Part shown: positions 24,289 to 31,912 of the stretch, piece after piece
How the letters are laid out: every line of letters begins with the position of its first letter
Position numbering within the stretch: the first letter of the stretch is position 1
Assembly (NCBI GenBank): GCA_052174455.1
Contig: JBQMRP010000004.1
Span: 310,001 to 374,000 of the forward strand
Reading direction: 5' to 3'
Origin: Arsenophonus sp052174455
GTDB taxonomy: Bacteria; Pseudomonadota; Gammaproteobacteria; Enterobacterales; Enterobacteriaceae
Length of the DNA stretch: 64,000 nt
Program-made: the position numbers and the translations under genes
Notes under the pieces: model-generated
Database searches by the model: none
The model's input: the letters and a program-made list of their open reading frames with translations, nothing else
Told to the model about the DNA's origin: nothing

Positions 24289-24587
24289 TTTATGAAGAAC
24301 GTCTACTAAAAGTACTACATGAACCACATATTTCTGAAAAAGCTTCTACAATAATGGAAAAAAGTAATACCATCGTGCTTAAAGTGGCGAAAGATGCGAC
24401 TAAATCAGAGATTAAGGCTACTGTACAAAAATTATTCGAAGTTGAAGTTAACGGTGTAAATACTTTGCTGGTTAAAGGCAAAATTAAGCGTCATGCTCAG
24501 AGAATTGGTCATCGTAGCGACTGGAAAAAAGCTTACGTTGCTCTGAAAAAAGGCCAAAGTCTTGATTTCATCGGTGCTGCAGGGTAA
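24285..24587 (+). CDS. rplW: 50S ribosomal protein L23
   Basis: Sits at the tunnel exit and docks trigger factor and SRP. 100 residues, full length. The conserved 'PHISEKAS' near residue 14 and 'GKIKRHAQRIGHRSDWKKAY' near 66 are present. Starts within the rplD stop. Confidence 0.98.
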   Translation: MIYEERLLKVLHEPHISEKASTIMEKSNTIVLKVAKDATKSEIKATVQKLFEVEVNGVNTLLVKGKIKRHAQRIGHRSDWKKAYVALKKGQSLDFIGAAG

Positions 24588-24606
24588 ATCGGAGGAGTAA
24601 ATAATA

Positions 24607-25431
24607 ATGACAGTTGTTAAATGTAAACCTACGTCTCCTGGTCGCCGCCACGTAGTTAAAGTGATTAACCATGAATTGTATAAAGGTAAACCTTATTCTC
24701 CGTTGCTAGAAAAAAGAAACAAAACCGGTGGACGTAATAACGATGGTCGTATTACTACGCGTCATATTGGTGGTGGTCATAAACAACATTATCGTCTGAT
24801 TGATTTTAAACGTAATAAAGATGGTATTCCTGCTACTGTTGAGCGTCTGGAATATGATCCAAACCGTTCTGCAAATATTGCGTTAGTTCTCTATAAAGAT
24901 GGAGAACGTCGTTATATTCTCTCACCAAAAGGCTTAAAAGTTGGTGAAAAAATTCAGTCTGGTGGATATGCAGCAATTAAAGCAGGTAACGCTTTACCTA
25001 TGCGTAATATTCCTGTTGGTTCAACAGTTCATAATGTTGAGCTTAAACCAGGCAAAGGTGGTCAATTAGCTCGTTCAGCCGGTGCTTATGTACAAATCGT
25101 TGCACGTGATGATAGCTATGTAACTATTCGTTTACGTTCTGGCGAAATGCGTAAAATACTTTCTGATTGCCGTGCGACATTAGGTGAAGTTGGTAATGCG
25201 GAGCATATGCTGCGTGTTTTGGGTAAAGCCGGTGCTAGCCGTTGGCGTGGAATTCGTCCTACTGTTCGTGGTACAGCAATGAACCCAGTAGACCATCCAC
25301 ATGGTGGTGGTGAAGGTCGTAACTTTGGTAAACATCCAGTAACACCTTGGGGCGTTCAAACTAAAGGTAAAAAGACTCGTAGCAATAAGCGTACAGATAA
25401 ATATATCGTGCGTCATCGTTCTAAAAAATAA
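24607..25431 (+). CDS. rplB: 50S ribosomal protein L2
   Basis: Primary 23S-binding protein needed for subunit joining and peptidyl transfer. 274 residues (273 in E. coli). 'NPVDHPHGGGEGRNFGKHP' near residue 225 includes the conserved His close to the catalytic centre. Good ribosome binding site (ggagg-like) before the start. Confidence 0.98.
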   Translation: MTVVKCKPTSPGRRHVVKVINHELYKGKPYSPLLEKRNKTGGRNNDGRITTRHIGGGHKQHYRLIDFKRNKDGIPATVERLEYDPNRSANIALVLYKDGERRYILSPKGLKVGEKIQSGGYAAIKAGNALPMRNIPVGSTVHNVELKPGKGGQLARSAGAYVQIVARDDSYVTIRLRSGEMRKILSDCRATLGEVGNAEHMLRVLGKAGASRWRGIRPTVRGTAMNPVDHPHGGGEGRNFGKHPVTPWGVQTKGKKTRSNKRTDKYIVRHRSKK

Positions 25432-25445
25432 TTAAAGGATAAAGA

Positions 25446-25724
25446 ATGCCACGTTCTCTCAAGAAAGGCCCTTTTATTGACCTACATTTGTTGAAAAAAG
25501 TAGAGAAAGCGGCGGAAAGCGGAGATAAAAAGCCTCTCAAGACTTGGTCCCGTCGTTCAACGATCTTCCCTAAGATGATTGGTTTGATCATCGGTATTCA
25601 TAATGGTCGTCAGCATGTTCCAGTTTATGTTACCGATGAAATGGTTGGTCATAAATTAGGTGAGTTCGCGCCGACCCGTACTTATCGCGGCCACGCGGCC
25701 GACAAAAAGGTCAAGAAACGTTAA
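25446..25724 (+). CDS. rpsS: 30S ribosomal protein S19
   Basis: 30S head protein contacting S13 and the A-site tRNA region. 92 residues, the enteric length, from 'PRSLKKGPFIDLHLLKK' to 'GHAADKKVKKR'. Its last codons are noticeably more G+C-rich than the neighbours. Confidence 0.98.
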   Translation: MPRSLKKGPFIDLHLLKKVEKAAESGDKKPLKTWSRRSTIFPKMIGLIIGIHNGRQHVPVYVTDEMVGHKLGEFAPTRTYRGHAADKKVKKR

Positions 25725-25748
25725 TAAACGTTAATATAGGAGGAAGAG

Positions 25749-26093
25749 ATGGAAACTATCGCTATGCATCGTCATGCTCGTTCTTCTGCTCAGAAGGTTC
25801 GTTTGGTAGCTGATCTAATTCGTGGTAAGAAAGTTTCAAAAGCTTTGGAAATTCTGAATTATACTAATAAGAAAGCTGCTGGTTTAGTAAAGAAAGTGCT
25901 AAAGTCTGCTATTGCTAACGCTGAGCACAACGATGGTGCTGATATTGATAACTTAAAAGTTACAAAAATTTTCATTAACGAAGGTTCAACTATGAAACGC
26001 ATTATGCCTCGCGCGAAAGGCCGAGCAGATCGTATTTTGAAGCGTACAAGCCACATTATTGTGGGTGTCTCCGATCGGTGTTTTGGAGACTAA
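25749..26093 (+). CDS. rplV: 50S ribosomal protein L22, extended by stop loss
   Basis: Exit-tunnel protein of the 50S subunit. 114 residues instead of 110. The normal C-terminus '...VSDR' is followed by Cys-Phe-Gly-Asp because the usual TGA is now TGT; the frame runs to the TAA at 26091, two bases before the rpsC start. The tunnel hairpin 'PRAKGRADRILKRTSHI' is intact. The extra four residues cover the rpsC ribosome binding site in sequence, so L22 and S3 translation may now be tighter coupled. Confidence 0.96.
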   Translation: METIAMHRHARSSAQKVRLVADLIRGKKVSKALEILNYTNKKAAGLVKKVLKSAIANAEHNDGADIDNLKVTKIFINEGSTMKRIMPRAKGRADRILKRTSHIIVGVSDRCFGD

Positions 26094-26095
26094 CA

Positions 26096-26806
26096 ATGGG
26101 TCAGAAAGTACATCCAAATGGTATTCGCCTGGGTATTGTCAAATCTTGGAACTCTACTTGGTATGCAAATACAAAAGAATTTGCTGACAACTTAGATAGC
26201 GATTTTAAAGTACGTCAGTTTTTAAACAAAGAACTAGTAAAAGCATCTATTTCACGTATCGTTATTGAACGTCCTGCAAAGAGCATCCGTGTAACTATTT
26301 ATACTGCCCGTCCTGGTATCGTTATCGGTAAAAAAGGTGAAGATATTGAGAAACTACGTAAAACAGTAGCAGATATTTCTGGTGTTCCTGCACAAATCAA
26401 TATTACTGAAGTACGTAAACCTGAACTGGATGCTAAATTAGTTGCTGATAGTATTGCTTCACAACTAGAACGTCGTGTTATGTTCCGTCGAGCTATGAAA
26501 CGAGCAGTACAAAATGCTATGCGTCTAGGAGCAAAAGGCATCAAAGTGGAAGTCAGTGGTCGTTTAGGTGGTATTGAAATTGCACGTACTGAGTGGTATC
26601 GTGAAGGCCGTGTGCCGTTGCACACTTTGCGGGCTGATATTGATTATAATACTGCAGAAGCGCACAGCACTTATGGTGTCCTCGGCGTTAAGGTATGGAT
26701 CTTTAAAGATGAGATCTTAGGTGGTATGGCTACTGTTGAACAGATTGAGAAATCTACAGTTCAGCCTAAAAAGCATCAGCGTAAAAGCCGCAAGGAGAAT
26801 CGATGA
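26096..26806 (+). CDS. rpsC: 30S ribosomal protein S3
   Basis: mRNA-entry protein of the 30S head with helicase role. I start it at 26096 (MGQKVHPNGIRLGI, the family start) rather than at the upstream in-frame ATG at 26078, because 'ggag' at 26085-26088 precedes it correctly. 236 residues (E. coli 233). The KH domain 'RPGIVIGKKGEDIEKLR' is near residue 64. Ends with TGA overlapping the rplP start. Confidence 0.97.
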   Translation: MGQKVHPNGIRLGIVKSWNSTWYANTKEFADNLDSDFKVRQFLNKELVKASISRIVIERPAKSIRVTIYTARPGIVIGKKGEDIEKLRKTVADISGVPAQINITEVRKPELDAKLVADSIASQLERRVMFRRAMKRAVQNAMRLGAKGIKVEVSGRLGGIEIARTEWYREGRVPLHTLRADIDYNTAEAHSTYGVLGVKVWIFKDEILGGMATVEQIEKSTVQPKKHQRKSRKENR

Positions 26807-27216
26807 TGTTGCAACCAAAGAATACGAAATTTCGTAAAATGCATAAAGGCCGCAATCGTGGTCTAGCTGTAGGTACGGATGTTAGCTTCGGCACTTTCGG
26901 TCTAAAGGCAGTAGGTCGTGGACGTCTGACTGCACGTCAGATTGAAGCGGCACGACGTGCTATGACCCGTGCAGTTAAGCGTCAGGGTAAAATCTGGATC
27001 CGTATATTTCCAGATAAACCTATTACTGAAAAGCCACTTGAAGTCCGTATGGGTAAAGGTAAAGGTAATGTAGAATATTGGGTTGCCTTGATACAACCTG
27101 GGAAAGTTCTTTATGAAATGGATGGTGTTCAAGAAGAATTAGCTCATCAAGCATTCAAGTTAGCGGCAGCAAAATTGCCTATTAAAACCATATTTATAAC
27201 TAAGACGGTGATGTAA
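26806..27216 (+). CDS. rplP: 50S ribosomal protein L16
   Basis: 50S protein near the A site and central protuberance. Two adjacent ATG codons are possible (26803, 26806); the second gives the family start MLQPKNTKFRKMHKGRNRG and 136 residues, exactly the enteric length. The Arg in 'MGKGKGNVEYW' region modified in E. coli is retained nearby. The stop overlaps the rpmC start by one base. Confidence 0.97.
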   Translation: MLQPKNTKFRKMHKGRNRGLAVGTDVSFGTFGLKAVGRGRLTARQIEAARRAMTRAVKRQGKIWIRIFPDKPITEKPLEVRMGKGKGNVEYWVALIQPGKVLYEMDGVQEELAHQAFKLAAAKLPIKTIFITKTVM

Positions 27217-27407
27217 TGAAAGTAAAAGAGCTGCGTAAAAAAAACATTCAAGAGTTGAATACTGAACTGCTTAACTCACTACGTGAACAGTTTAACTTAA
27301 GTATACGGGCAGTAAGTGGACAGTTGAAACAGTCTCACCAATTGAGACTGGTGCGTCGTGATATTGCACGTATTAAGACTTTATTGACTGAAAAGGCAGG
27401 TTCGTAA
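27216..27407 (+). CDS. rpmC: 50S ribosomal protein L29
   Basis: Small helical protein near the tunnel exit next to L23. 63 residues, full length, 'MKVKELRKKNIQELNTELL'. One-base overlaps with rplP and rpsQ on either side show tight translational coupling. Confidence 0.97.
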   Translation: MKVKELRKKNIQELNTELLNSLREQFNLSIRAVSGQLKQSHQLRLVRRDIARIKTLLTEKAGS

Positions 27408-27661
27408 TGAGTGATAAAATCCGTACTTTGCAAGGTCGTGTAACTAGCGATAAGATGGAGAAATCTATTGTGGTTGCTATTGAGCGTATGGTAAAACATC
27501 CTTTATATGGTAAGTTTATCCGTCGTACAACTAAATTGCATGTACATGACGAGAATAATGAATGTGGTATCGGTGATCTAGTAGAAATCCATCAAACTCG
27601 TCCATTGTCAAAAACAAAGTCATGGATACTTATTCGCATTCTAGAAAAAGCTGTTCTGTAA
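27407..27661 (+). CDS. rpsQ: 30S ribosomal protein S17
   Basis: Primary 16S-binding OB-fold protein. 84 residues, full length, with 'GRVTSDKMEKSIVVAIER' and 'RPLSKTKSW'. Last gene of the S10 cluster; a 174-base gap follows. Confidence 0.98.
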   Translation: MSDKIRTLQGRVTSDKMEKSIVVAIERMVKHPLYGKFIRRTTKLHVHDENNECGIGDLVEIHQTRPLSKTKSWILIRILEKAVL

Positions 27662-27720
27662 TAGGGTAGTTCGGTTATAGAATAAGCGCTACTTAATAAA
27701 CTAGGTTGTTTATTTTTTTC

Positions 27721-27749
27721 TTTCAATATTGATATTTTAGTGTTATAAT
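27721..27749 (+). promoter_or_regulatory. Candidate spc operon promoter
   Basis: The 174-base gap between rpsQ and rplN is the only sizeable one between rpsJ and secY. It holds TATAAT at 27744-27749 and, 17 bases upstream, the weak -35 TTTCAA at 27721-27726. E. coli has the spc promoter in the same place. The -10 is strong, the -35 poor. Confidence 0.5.
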
Positions 27750-27835
27750 TTTGTTAATTTTTATAGAGATGAACTCTCTTTTTAATTTGTAGCAAGAGAA
27801 AACTTGATTATAATTGATAATTAGCGAGCACTAAT

Positions 27836-28207
27836 ATGATCCAAGAACAGACTAAGCTGAACGTAGCTGATAACTCTGGCGCACGCCGCGTGATGTGTAT
27901 CAAGGTTCTGGGTGGATCTCATCGTCGCTACGCAGATGTAGGTGATATAATAAAAATTACTGTTAAAGAAGCAATTCCACGTGGTAAAGTAAAAAAAGGT
28001 GACGTTCTAAAAGCGGTGGTAGTGCGCACTAAGAAGGGTGTTCGCCGCCCTGACGGTTCTATTATTCGCTTCGATCACAACGCTTGTGTATTGTTAAACA
28101 ATGTAAATAAGCAAGTTATCGGTACGCGTATTTTTGGGCCGGTAACTCGTGAACTTCGTACTGAGAAATTTATGAAAATTATCTCTCTGGCACCAGAAGT
28201 TCTCTAA
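27836..28207 (+). CDS. rplN: 50S ribosomal protein L14
   Basis: 50S protein forming bridges B5 and B8 to 16S rRNA. 123 residues, enteric length, from 'MIQEQTKLNVADNSGARRVM' to 'ISLAPEVL'. First gene of the spc cluster. Confidence 0.98.
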   Translation: MIQEQTKLNVADNSGARRVMCIKVLGGSHRRYADVGDIIKITVKEAIPRGKVKKGDVLKAVVVRTKKGVRRPDGSIIRFDHNACVLLNNVNKQVIGTRIFGPVTRELRTEKFMKIISLAPEVL

Positions 28208-28233
28208 ACTATAAGCGGGGGGATCCTAGAATA

Positions 28234-28551
28234 ATGGCAACAAAAATTCGTCGTGATGACGATGTCATCGTTTTAGCTGGCAAAGATAAAGGTAAGCGTG
28301 GTAAAGTAAAACAGGTTCTTTCTTCTGGAAAGATTATTGTTGAAGGGATTAATATGGTTAAGAAACATCAGAAACCTGTTCCAGCTATGAATCGACCAGG
28401 TGGCATTGTTGAAAAAGAAGCAGCAATTCATGTTTCTAACGTTGCAATCTTTAATGTAACAACAACTGGAAAGGCTGACCGAGTAGGTTTTAGAATTGAA
28501 GATGGTAAAAAAGTACGTTTCTTCAAATCTAACAATGAAACTATTAAGTAA
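28234..28551 (+). CDS. rplX: 50S ribosomal protein L24
   Basis: Assembly initiator for 50S subunits, KOW-motif protein. 105 residues (104 in E. coli), with 'VIVLAGKDKGKRGKVKQVL' near residue 10. Followed by rplE after 15 bases; in E. coli S8 represses the operon by binding around this junction. The minus-strand frame at 28273-28647 is a shadow. Confidence 0.97.
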   Translation: MATKIRRDDDVIVLAGKDKGKRGKVKQVLSSGKIIVEGINMVKKHQKPVPAMNRPGGIVEKEAAIHVSNVAIFNVTTTGKADRVGFRIEDGKKVRFFKSNNETIK

Positions 28552-28566
28552 TTTTTGGATTATACG

Positions 28567-29136
28567 ATGTCGAAACTGCATGATTACTACAAATACGAGA
28601 TAGTTAAAAAGTTGATGATTCAGTATGGCTATAATTCTGTCATGCAAGTTCCTCAGGTCAAGAAAATCACTCTAAACATGGGTGTTGGTAAAGCTGTTGC
28701 TGATAAAAAACTAATTGATAATGCAGCTGCTGATTTAGCGGCAATAACAGGGCAAAAACCATTTATTACCAAAGCGAGAAAATCTATTGCTGGCTTTAAA
28801 ATTCGTCAGGGCTACCCAATTGGGTGTAAAGTAACACTGCGTGGTGAACGTATGTGGGAATTTTTTGAGCGTCTGATTTATATTGCTGTGCCACGTATTC
28901 GTGATTTTCGTGGTTTATCTACTAAATCATTTGATGGTCGCGGTAATTACAGTATGGGTATACGTGAACAAATAATCTTTCCTGAAATCGATTATGATAA
29001 AGTAGATCGTGTACGTGGTTTAGATATTACTATTACAATTATTGCGAAATCAGATGATGAAGGGCTTGCACTGTTAATGGCGTTTAATTTCCCGTTTCGA
29101 AATAAGGCAGGATATTCATGGCTAAACAATCAATGA
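28567..29136 (+). CDS. rplE: 50S ribosomal protein L5 with altered C-terminus
   Basis: Binds 5S rRNA and forms the B1b bridge with S13. Start set at 28567 (MSKLHDYYKYE, the family start); an upstream in-frame ATG at 28555 is ignored. The protein is normal to '...FNFPFR', where the E. coli protein ends one residue later. A one-base deletion in the 'aaataa' stop region shifts the frame and adds about ten residues (NKAGYSWLNNQ). The frame therefore overlaps rpsN by 19 bases. The core, including 'GIREQIIFPEIDYD', is intact. Confidence 0.95.
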   Translation: MSKLHDYYKYEIVKKLMIQYGYNSVMQVPQVKKITLNMGVGKAVADKKLIDNAAADLAAITGQKPFITKARKSIAGFKIRQGYPIGCKVTLRGERMWEFFERLIYIAVPRIRDFRGLSTKSFDGRGNYSMGIREQIIFPEIDYDKVDRVRGLDITITIIAKSDDEGLALLMAFNFPFRNKAGYSWLNNQ

Positions 29137-29423
29137 AAGCACGTGATATTAAACGTACAAAATTAGTTAAGAAATTTTTTCTAAAACGCATAAAATTGAA
29201 AGACATTATTTCTAATGTAAATACTTCTAATGAAGATTGTTGGAACGCTGTTCTTAAGCTGCAAACACTACCACGTGATTCTAGTCCTTCTCGTCAACGT
29301 AACCGCTGTCGACAAACAGGGCGGCCACATGGTTTTCTACGAAAATTTGGTTTAAGTCGTATTAAAGTCCGTGAATCCGCTATGCGTGGTGAAATTCCAG
29401 GTATTAAGAAGGCTAGTTGGTAA
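29118..29423 (+). CDS. rpsN: 30S ribosomal protein S14
   Basis: 30S head protein. 101 residues, the long zinc-free enteric form, with 'RDSSPSRQRNRCRQTGRPHG' near residue 54 and 'LSRIKVRESAMRGEIPG' near the end. Starts inside the extended rplE frame. Confidence 0.97.
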   Translation: MAKQSMKARDIKRTKLVKKFFLKRIKLKDIISNVNTSNEDCWNAVLKLQTLPRDSSPSRQRNRCRQTGRPHGFLRKFGLSRIKVRESAMRGEIPGIKKASW

Positions 29424-29456
29424 TTACCGTAAATTGAATCAAGGGAGTAAAGGTAG

Positions 29457-29849
29457 ATGAGTATGCAAGATCCAATCGCGGATATCTTAACTCGTATCCG
29501 TAACGGTCAAGCTGCTAATAAAACTATAATCAACATGCCTTCCGCTAAATTAAAAGTAGCGATTGCTATAGTTCTTAAGGAAGAAGGTTATATAAAAGAT
29601 TATAAAATTGAAGGCGATATTAAGCCAACATTGGAAATTACATTGAAATATTTTCATGGTAAAGCTGTTGTAGAAAACATTCAACGTATAAGCCGACCAA
29701 GTTTGCGTATCTATAAGAAAAAAGATGAGCTACCACAGGTTATGGCTGGTTTAGGTATTTCTATTATTTCTACTTCTAAAGGTGTCATGACTGATCGTGC
29801 AGCTCGTCAAGCAGGTTTAGGTGGCGAAATTCTCTGCTATGTAGCTTAA
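29457..29849 (+). CDS. rpsH: 30S ribosomal protein S8
   Basis: Central-domain 16S binder and, in E. coli, translational repressor of the spc operon. 130 residues, full length, with 'SISRPSLRIYKKKDELP'-like region (here RISRPSLRIY) near residue 81 and 'ISTSKGVMTDRAARQAGLGG' near 105. Confidence 0.98.
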   Translation: MSMQDPIADILTRIRNGQAANKTIINMPSAKLKVAIAIVLKEEGYIKDYKIEGDIKPTLEITLKYFHGKAVVENIQRISRPSLRIYKKKDELPQVMAGLGISIISTSKGVMTDRAARQAGLGGEILCYVA

Positions 29850-29864
29850 TTAGGGAGGAAAATA

Positions 29865-30398
29865 ATGTCTCGTATGGCAAAAGCACCTGTCATTATTCCT
29901 GTCGGCGTAGAGGTTAAACTTGACGGTCAAGATATAGCGATTAAAGGTAAAAATGGCGAGCTTACTCGCACAATCCATAAAGCGGTTAAAGTTAAATATG
30001 CTGATAATAAATTAACTTTTTCACCGCGTAAAGGTTTTGTTGATGCATGGGCACAAGCCGGTACGACACGTTCTTTATTGAACGCAATGGTTATTGGTGT
30101 TACTGAAGGCTTCACTAAGAAGCTTTTGCTTGTTGGTGTTGGTTATCGTGTAGCCATTACAGGAAATACTATAAGTATGTCATTAGGTTTCTCTCATCTG
30201 ATAGAGCATAAACTGCCAGCAACTATTACTGTGAAATGTCCTTCACAGACTGAAATTATATTAGAAGGTGCAGATAAGCAGGAAATTGGCCAAGTTGCAG
30301 CAGAATTACGTTTTTATCGTCGTCCTGAACCTTATAAAGGTAAAGGTGTTCGTTACTCTGATGAAATTATGCGCACTAAAGAGAGCAAGAAAAAGTAA
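29865..30398 (+). CDS. rplF: 50S ribosomal protein L6
   Basis: 50S protein near the factor-binding stalk base. 177 residues, full length; two tandem L6 folds, with the C-terminal 'RRPEPYKGKGVRYSDE' signature. RBS 'agggagg' before the start. Confidence 0.98.
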   Translation: MSRMAKAPVIIPVGVEVKLDGQDIAIKGKNGELTRTIHKAVKVKYADNKLTFSPRKGFVDAWAQAGTTRSLLNAMVIGVTEGFTKKLLLVGVGYRVAITGNTISMSLGFSHLIEHKLPATITVKCPSQTEIILEGADKQEIGQVAAELRFYRRPEPYKGKGVRYSDEIMRTKESKKK

Positions 30399-30406
30399 AA
30401 TAATGT

Positions 30407-30760
30407 ATGGATAAAAAAATAGCTCGTATTCGTCGTGCGTGCCGTGCACGACATAAATTCCATGAACTGGGTGCAACGCGCTTGGTGGTACACCGTACCC
30501 ATCGTCATATTTATGCGCAGGTTATTGCACTAAAGGGTTCTGAAACTTTGGTGGTTGCTTCTACTACAGAAAAAATTATCAATGAGCAATTAAAGTATAC
30601 AGGAAACAAAGAAGCTGCAGCAGTAGTTGGTAAATTTATTGCTGAACGCGCGTTGAAAAAAGGCATAAAAGAAGTTGCTTTTGACCGTTCTGGTTTCCAA
30701 TATCATGGTCGAGTTCAAGCACTGGCAGATGCTGCCCGTCAAGCTGGTCTTCAGTTCTAA
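30407..30760 (+). CDS. rplR: 50S ribosomal protein L18
   Basis: 5S rRNA-binding protein of the central protuberance, with L5. 117 residues, full length: 'RIRRACRARHKFHELGATRL' near the start, 'FDRSGFQYHGRVQALADAAR' near the end. Only eight bases after rplF. Confidence 0.98.
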   Translation: MDKKIARIRRACRARHKFHELGATRLVVHRTHRHIYAQVIALKGSETLVVASTTEKIINEQLKYTGNKEAAAVVGKFIAERALKKGIKEVAFDRSGFQYHGRVQALADAARQAGLQF

Positions 30761-30774
30761 AGTGGAGGTGTAAG

Positions 30775-31275
30775 ATGGTTCACATCGAAAAGCAAGCTGG
30801 CGAATTGCAGGAAAAGCTCATTGCAGTAAATCGTGTAGCAAAAACCGTTAAAGGTGGGCGTATTTTTAGTTTTACAGCACTAACTGTCGTTGGTAACGGT
30901 AATGGTCGTGTTGGTTTTGGATACGGTAAAGCACGAGAAGTTCCGGCAGCAATCCAGAAAGCGATGGAAAAAGCCCGTCGCAATATGAAAAATATCGCTC
31001 TCAATAATGGTACTTTATATCATCCTGTAAAAGGTACTCACACAGGTTCTCGTGTATTTATGCAACCAGCTCATGAAGGTACTGGTATTATCGCAGGCGG
31101 TGCAATGCGTGCGCTGTTGGAGGTAGCGGGTATTCATAACGTACTAGCTAAAACCTATGGTTCCACGAATCCAATTAACGTTGTTCGTGCTACGTTGAAT
31201 GCTTTAGATGATATGAAATCTCCAGAAATGGTTGCAGCTAAGCGTGGTAAATTCATCGAAGAAATTCTGAGATAA
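30775..31275 (+). CDS. rpsE: 30S ribosomal protein S5
   Basis: 30S decoding-fidelity and mRNA-entry protein. 166 residues (167 in E. coli). The loop 'KTVKGGRIFSFTALTVVGNG' near residue 22 carries the positions linked to spectinomycin resistance in E. coli and looks wild type. Confidence 0.98.
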   Translation: MVHIEKQAGELQEKLIAVNRVAKTVKGGRIFSFTALTVVGNGNGRVGFGYGKAREVPAAIQKAMEKARRNMKNIALNNGTLYHPVKGTHTGSRVFMQPAHEGTGIIAGGAMRALLEVAGIHNVLAKTYGSTNPINVVRATLNALDDMKSPEMVAAKRGKFIEEILR

Positions 31276-31284
31276 TATACTATT

Positions 31285-31464
31285 ATGGCTAAGATTATTA
31301 AAATTACACAATTACGCAGTTCTATAGGTCGTTTGCCAAAACATAAGGCAACTTTGATCGGTTTAGGTCTGCGTCGTATCGGTTATACTGTAGAACATCA
31401 AGATACACCAGCGATCCGCGGCATGATCAATTTGATTTCTTATATGGTTAAGGTTGAGGAGTAA
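31285..31464 (+). CDS. rpmD: 50S ribosomal protein L30
   Basis: Small 50S protein. 59 residues, the enteric length, from ATG at 31285 ('MAKIIKITQLRSSIGRLPKH') to TAA at 31462. Lies nine bases after rpsE and three bases before rplO, the canonical order. Confidence 0.97.
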   Translation: MAKIIKITQLRSSIGRLPKHKATLIGLGLRRIGYTVEHQDTPAIRGMINLISYMVKVEE

Positions 31465-31467
31465 CAG

Positions 31468-31902
31468 ATGCGGTTAAATACTCTGTCTCTAGCTAAAGGT
31501 GCTAGAAATACACCTAAACGCGTAGGTCGCGGTATCGGTTCCGGTTTAGGTAAAACCGGCGGACGTGGTCACAAAGGTCAGAAATCTCGTTCTGGCGGTA
31601 GCATCCGTCGTGGTTTTGAAGGCGGTCAGATGCCTCTATATCGTCGTTTACCGAAATTTGGTTTTACTTCACGTAAAACAATGATTACTGCAGAAGTTCG
31701 TTTATCAGACTTTGCTAAAGTTAAAAGTGATGTTATTGACCTAAATACGTTAAAAGATACTAATATAGTTGGCATTAAAATAGAGTATGTGAAAGTTATT
31801 CTTTCTGGTGAAATTAATCGTCCAGTAACTCTACGTGGTTTTCGTGTAACTAAAGGTGCACGGACTGCAATTGAAGCGGCTGGTGGTAAGATTGAGGAAT
31901 AA
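31468..31902 (+). CDS. rplO: 50S ribosomal protein L15
   Basis: Late 50S assembly protein. 144 residues, full length, with the Gly/Arg-rich N-terminal arm 'GRGIGSGLGKTGGRGHKGQK' near residue 21. Followed by secY after ten bases. Confidence 0.98.
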   Translation: MRLNTLSLAKGARNTPKRVGRGIGSGLGKTGGRGHKGQKSRSGGSIRRGFEGGQMPLYRRLPKFGFTSRKTMITAEVRLSDFAKVKSDVIDLNTLKDTNIVGIKIEYVKVILSGEINRPVTLRGFRVTKGARTAIEAAGGKIEE

Positions 31903-31912
31903 GTTACAGATA

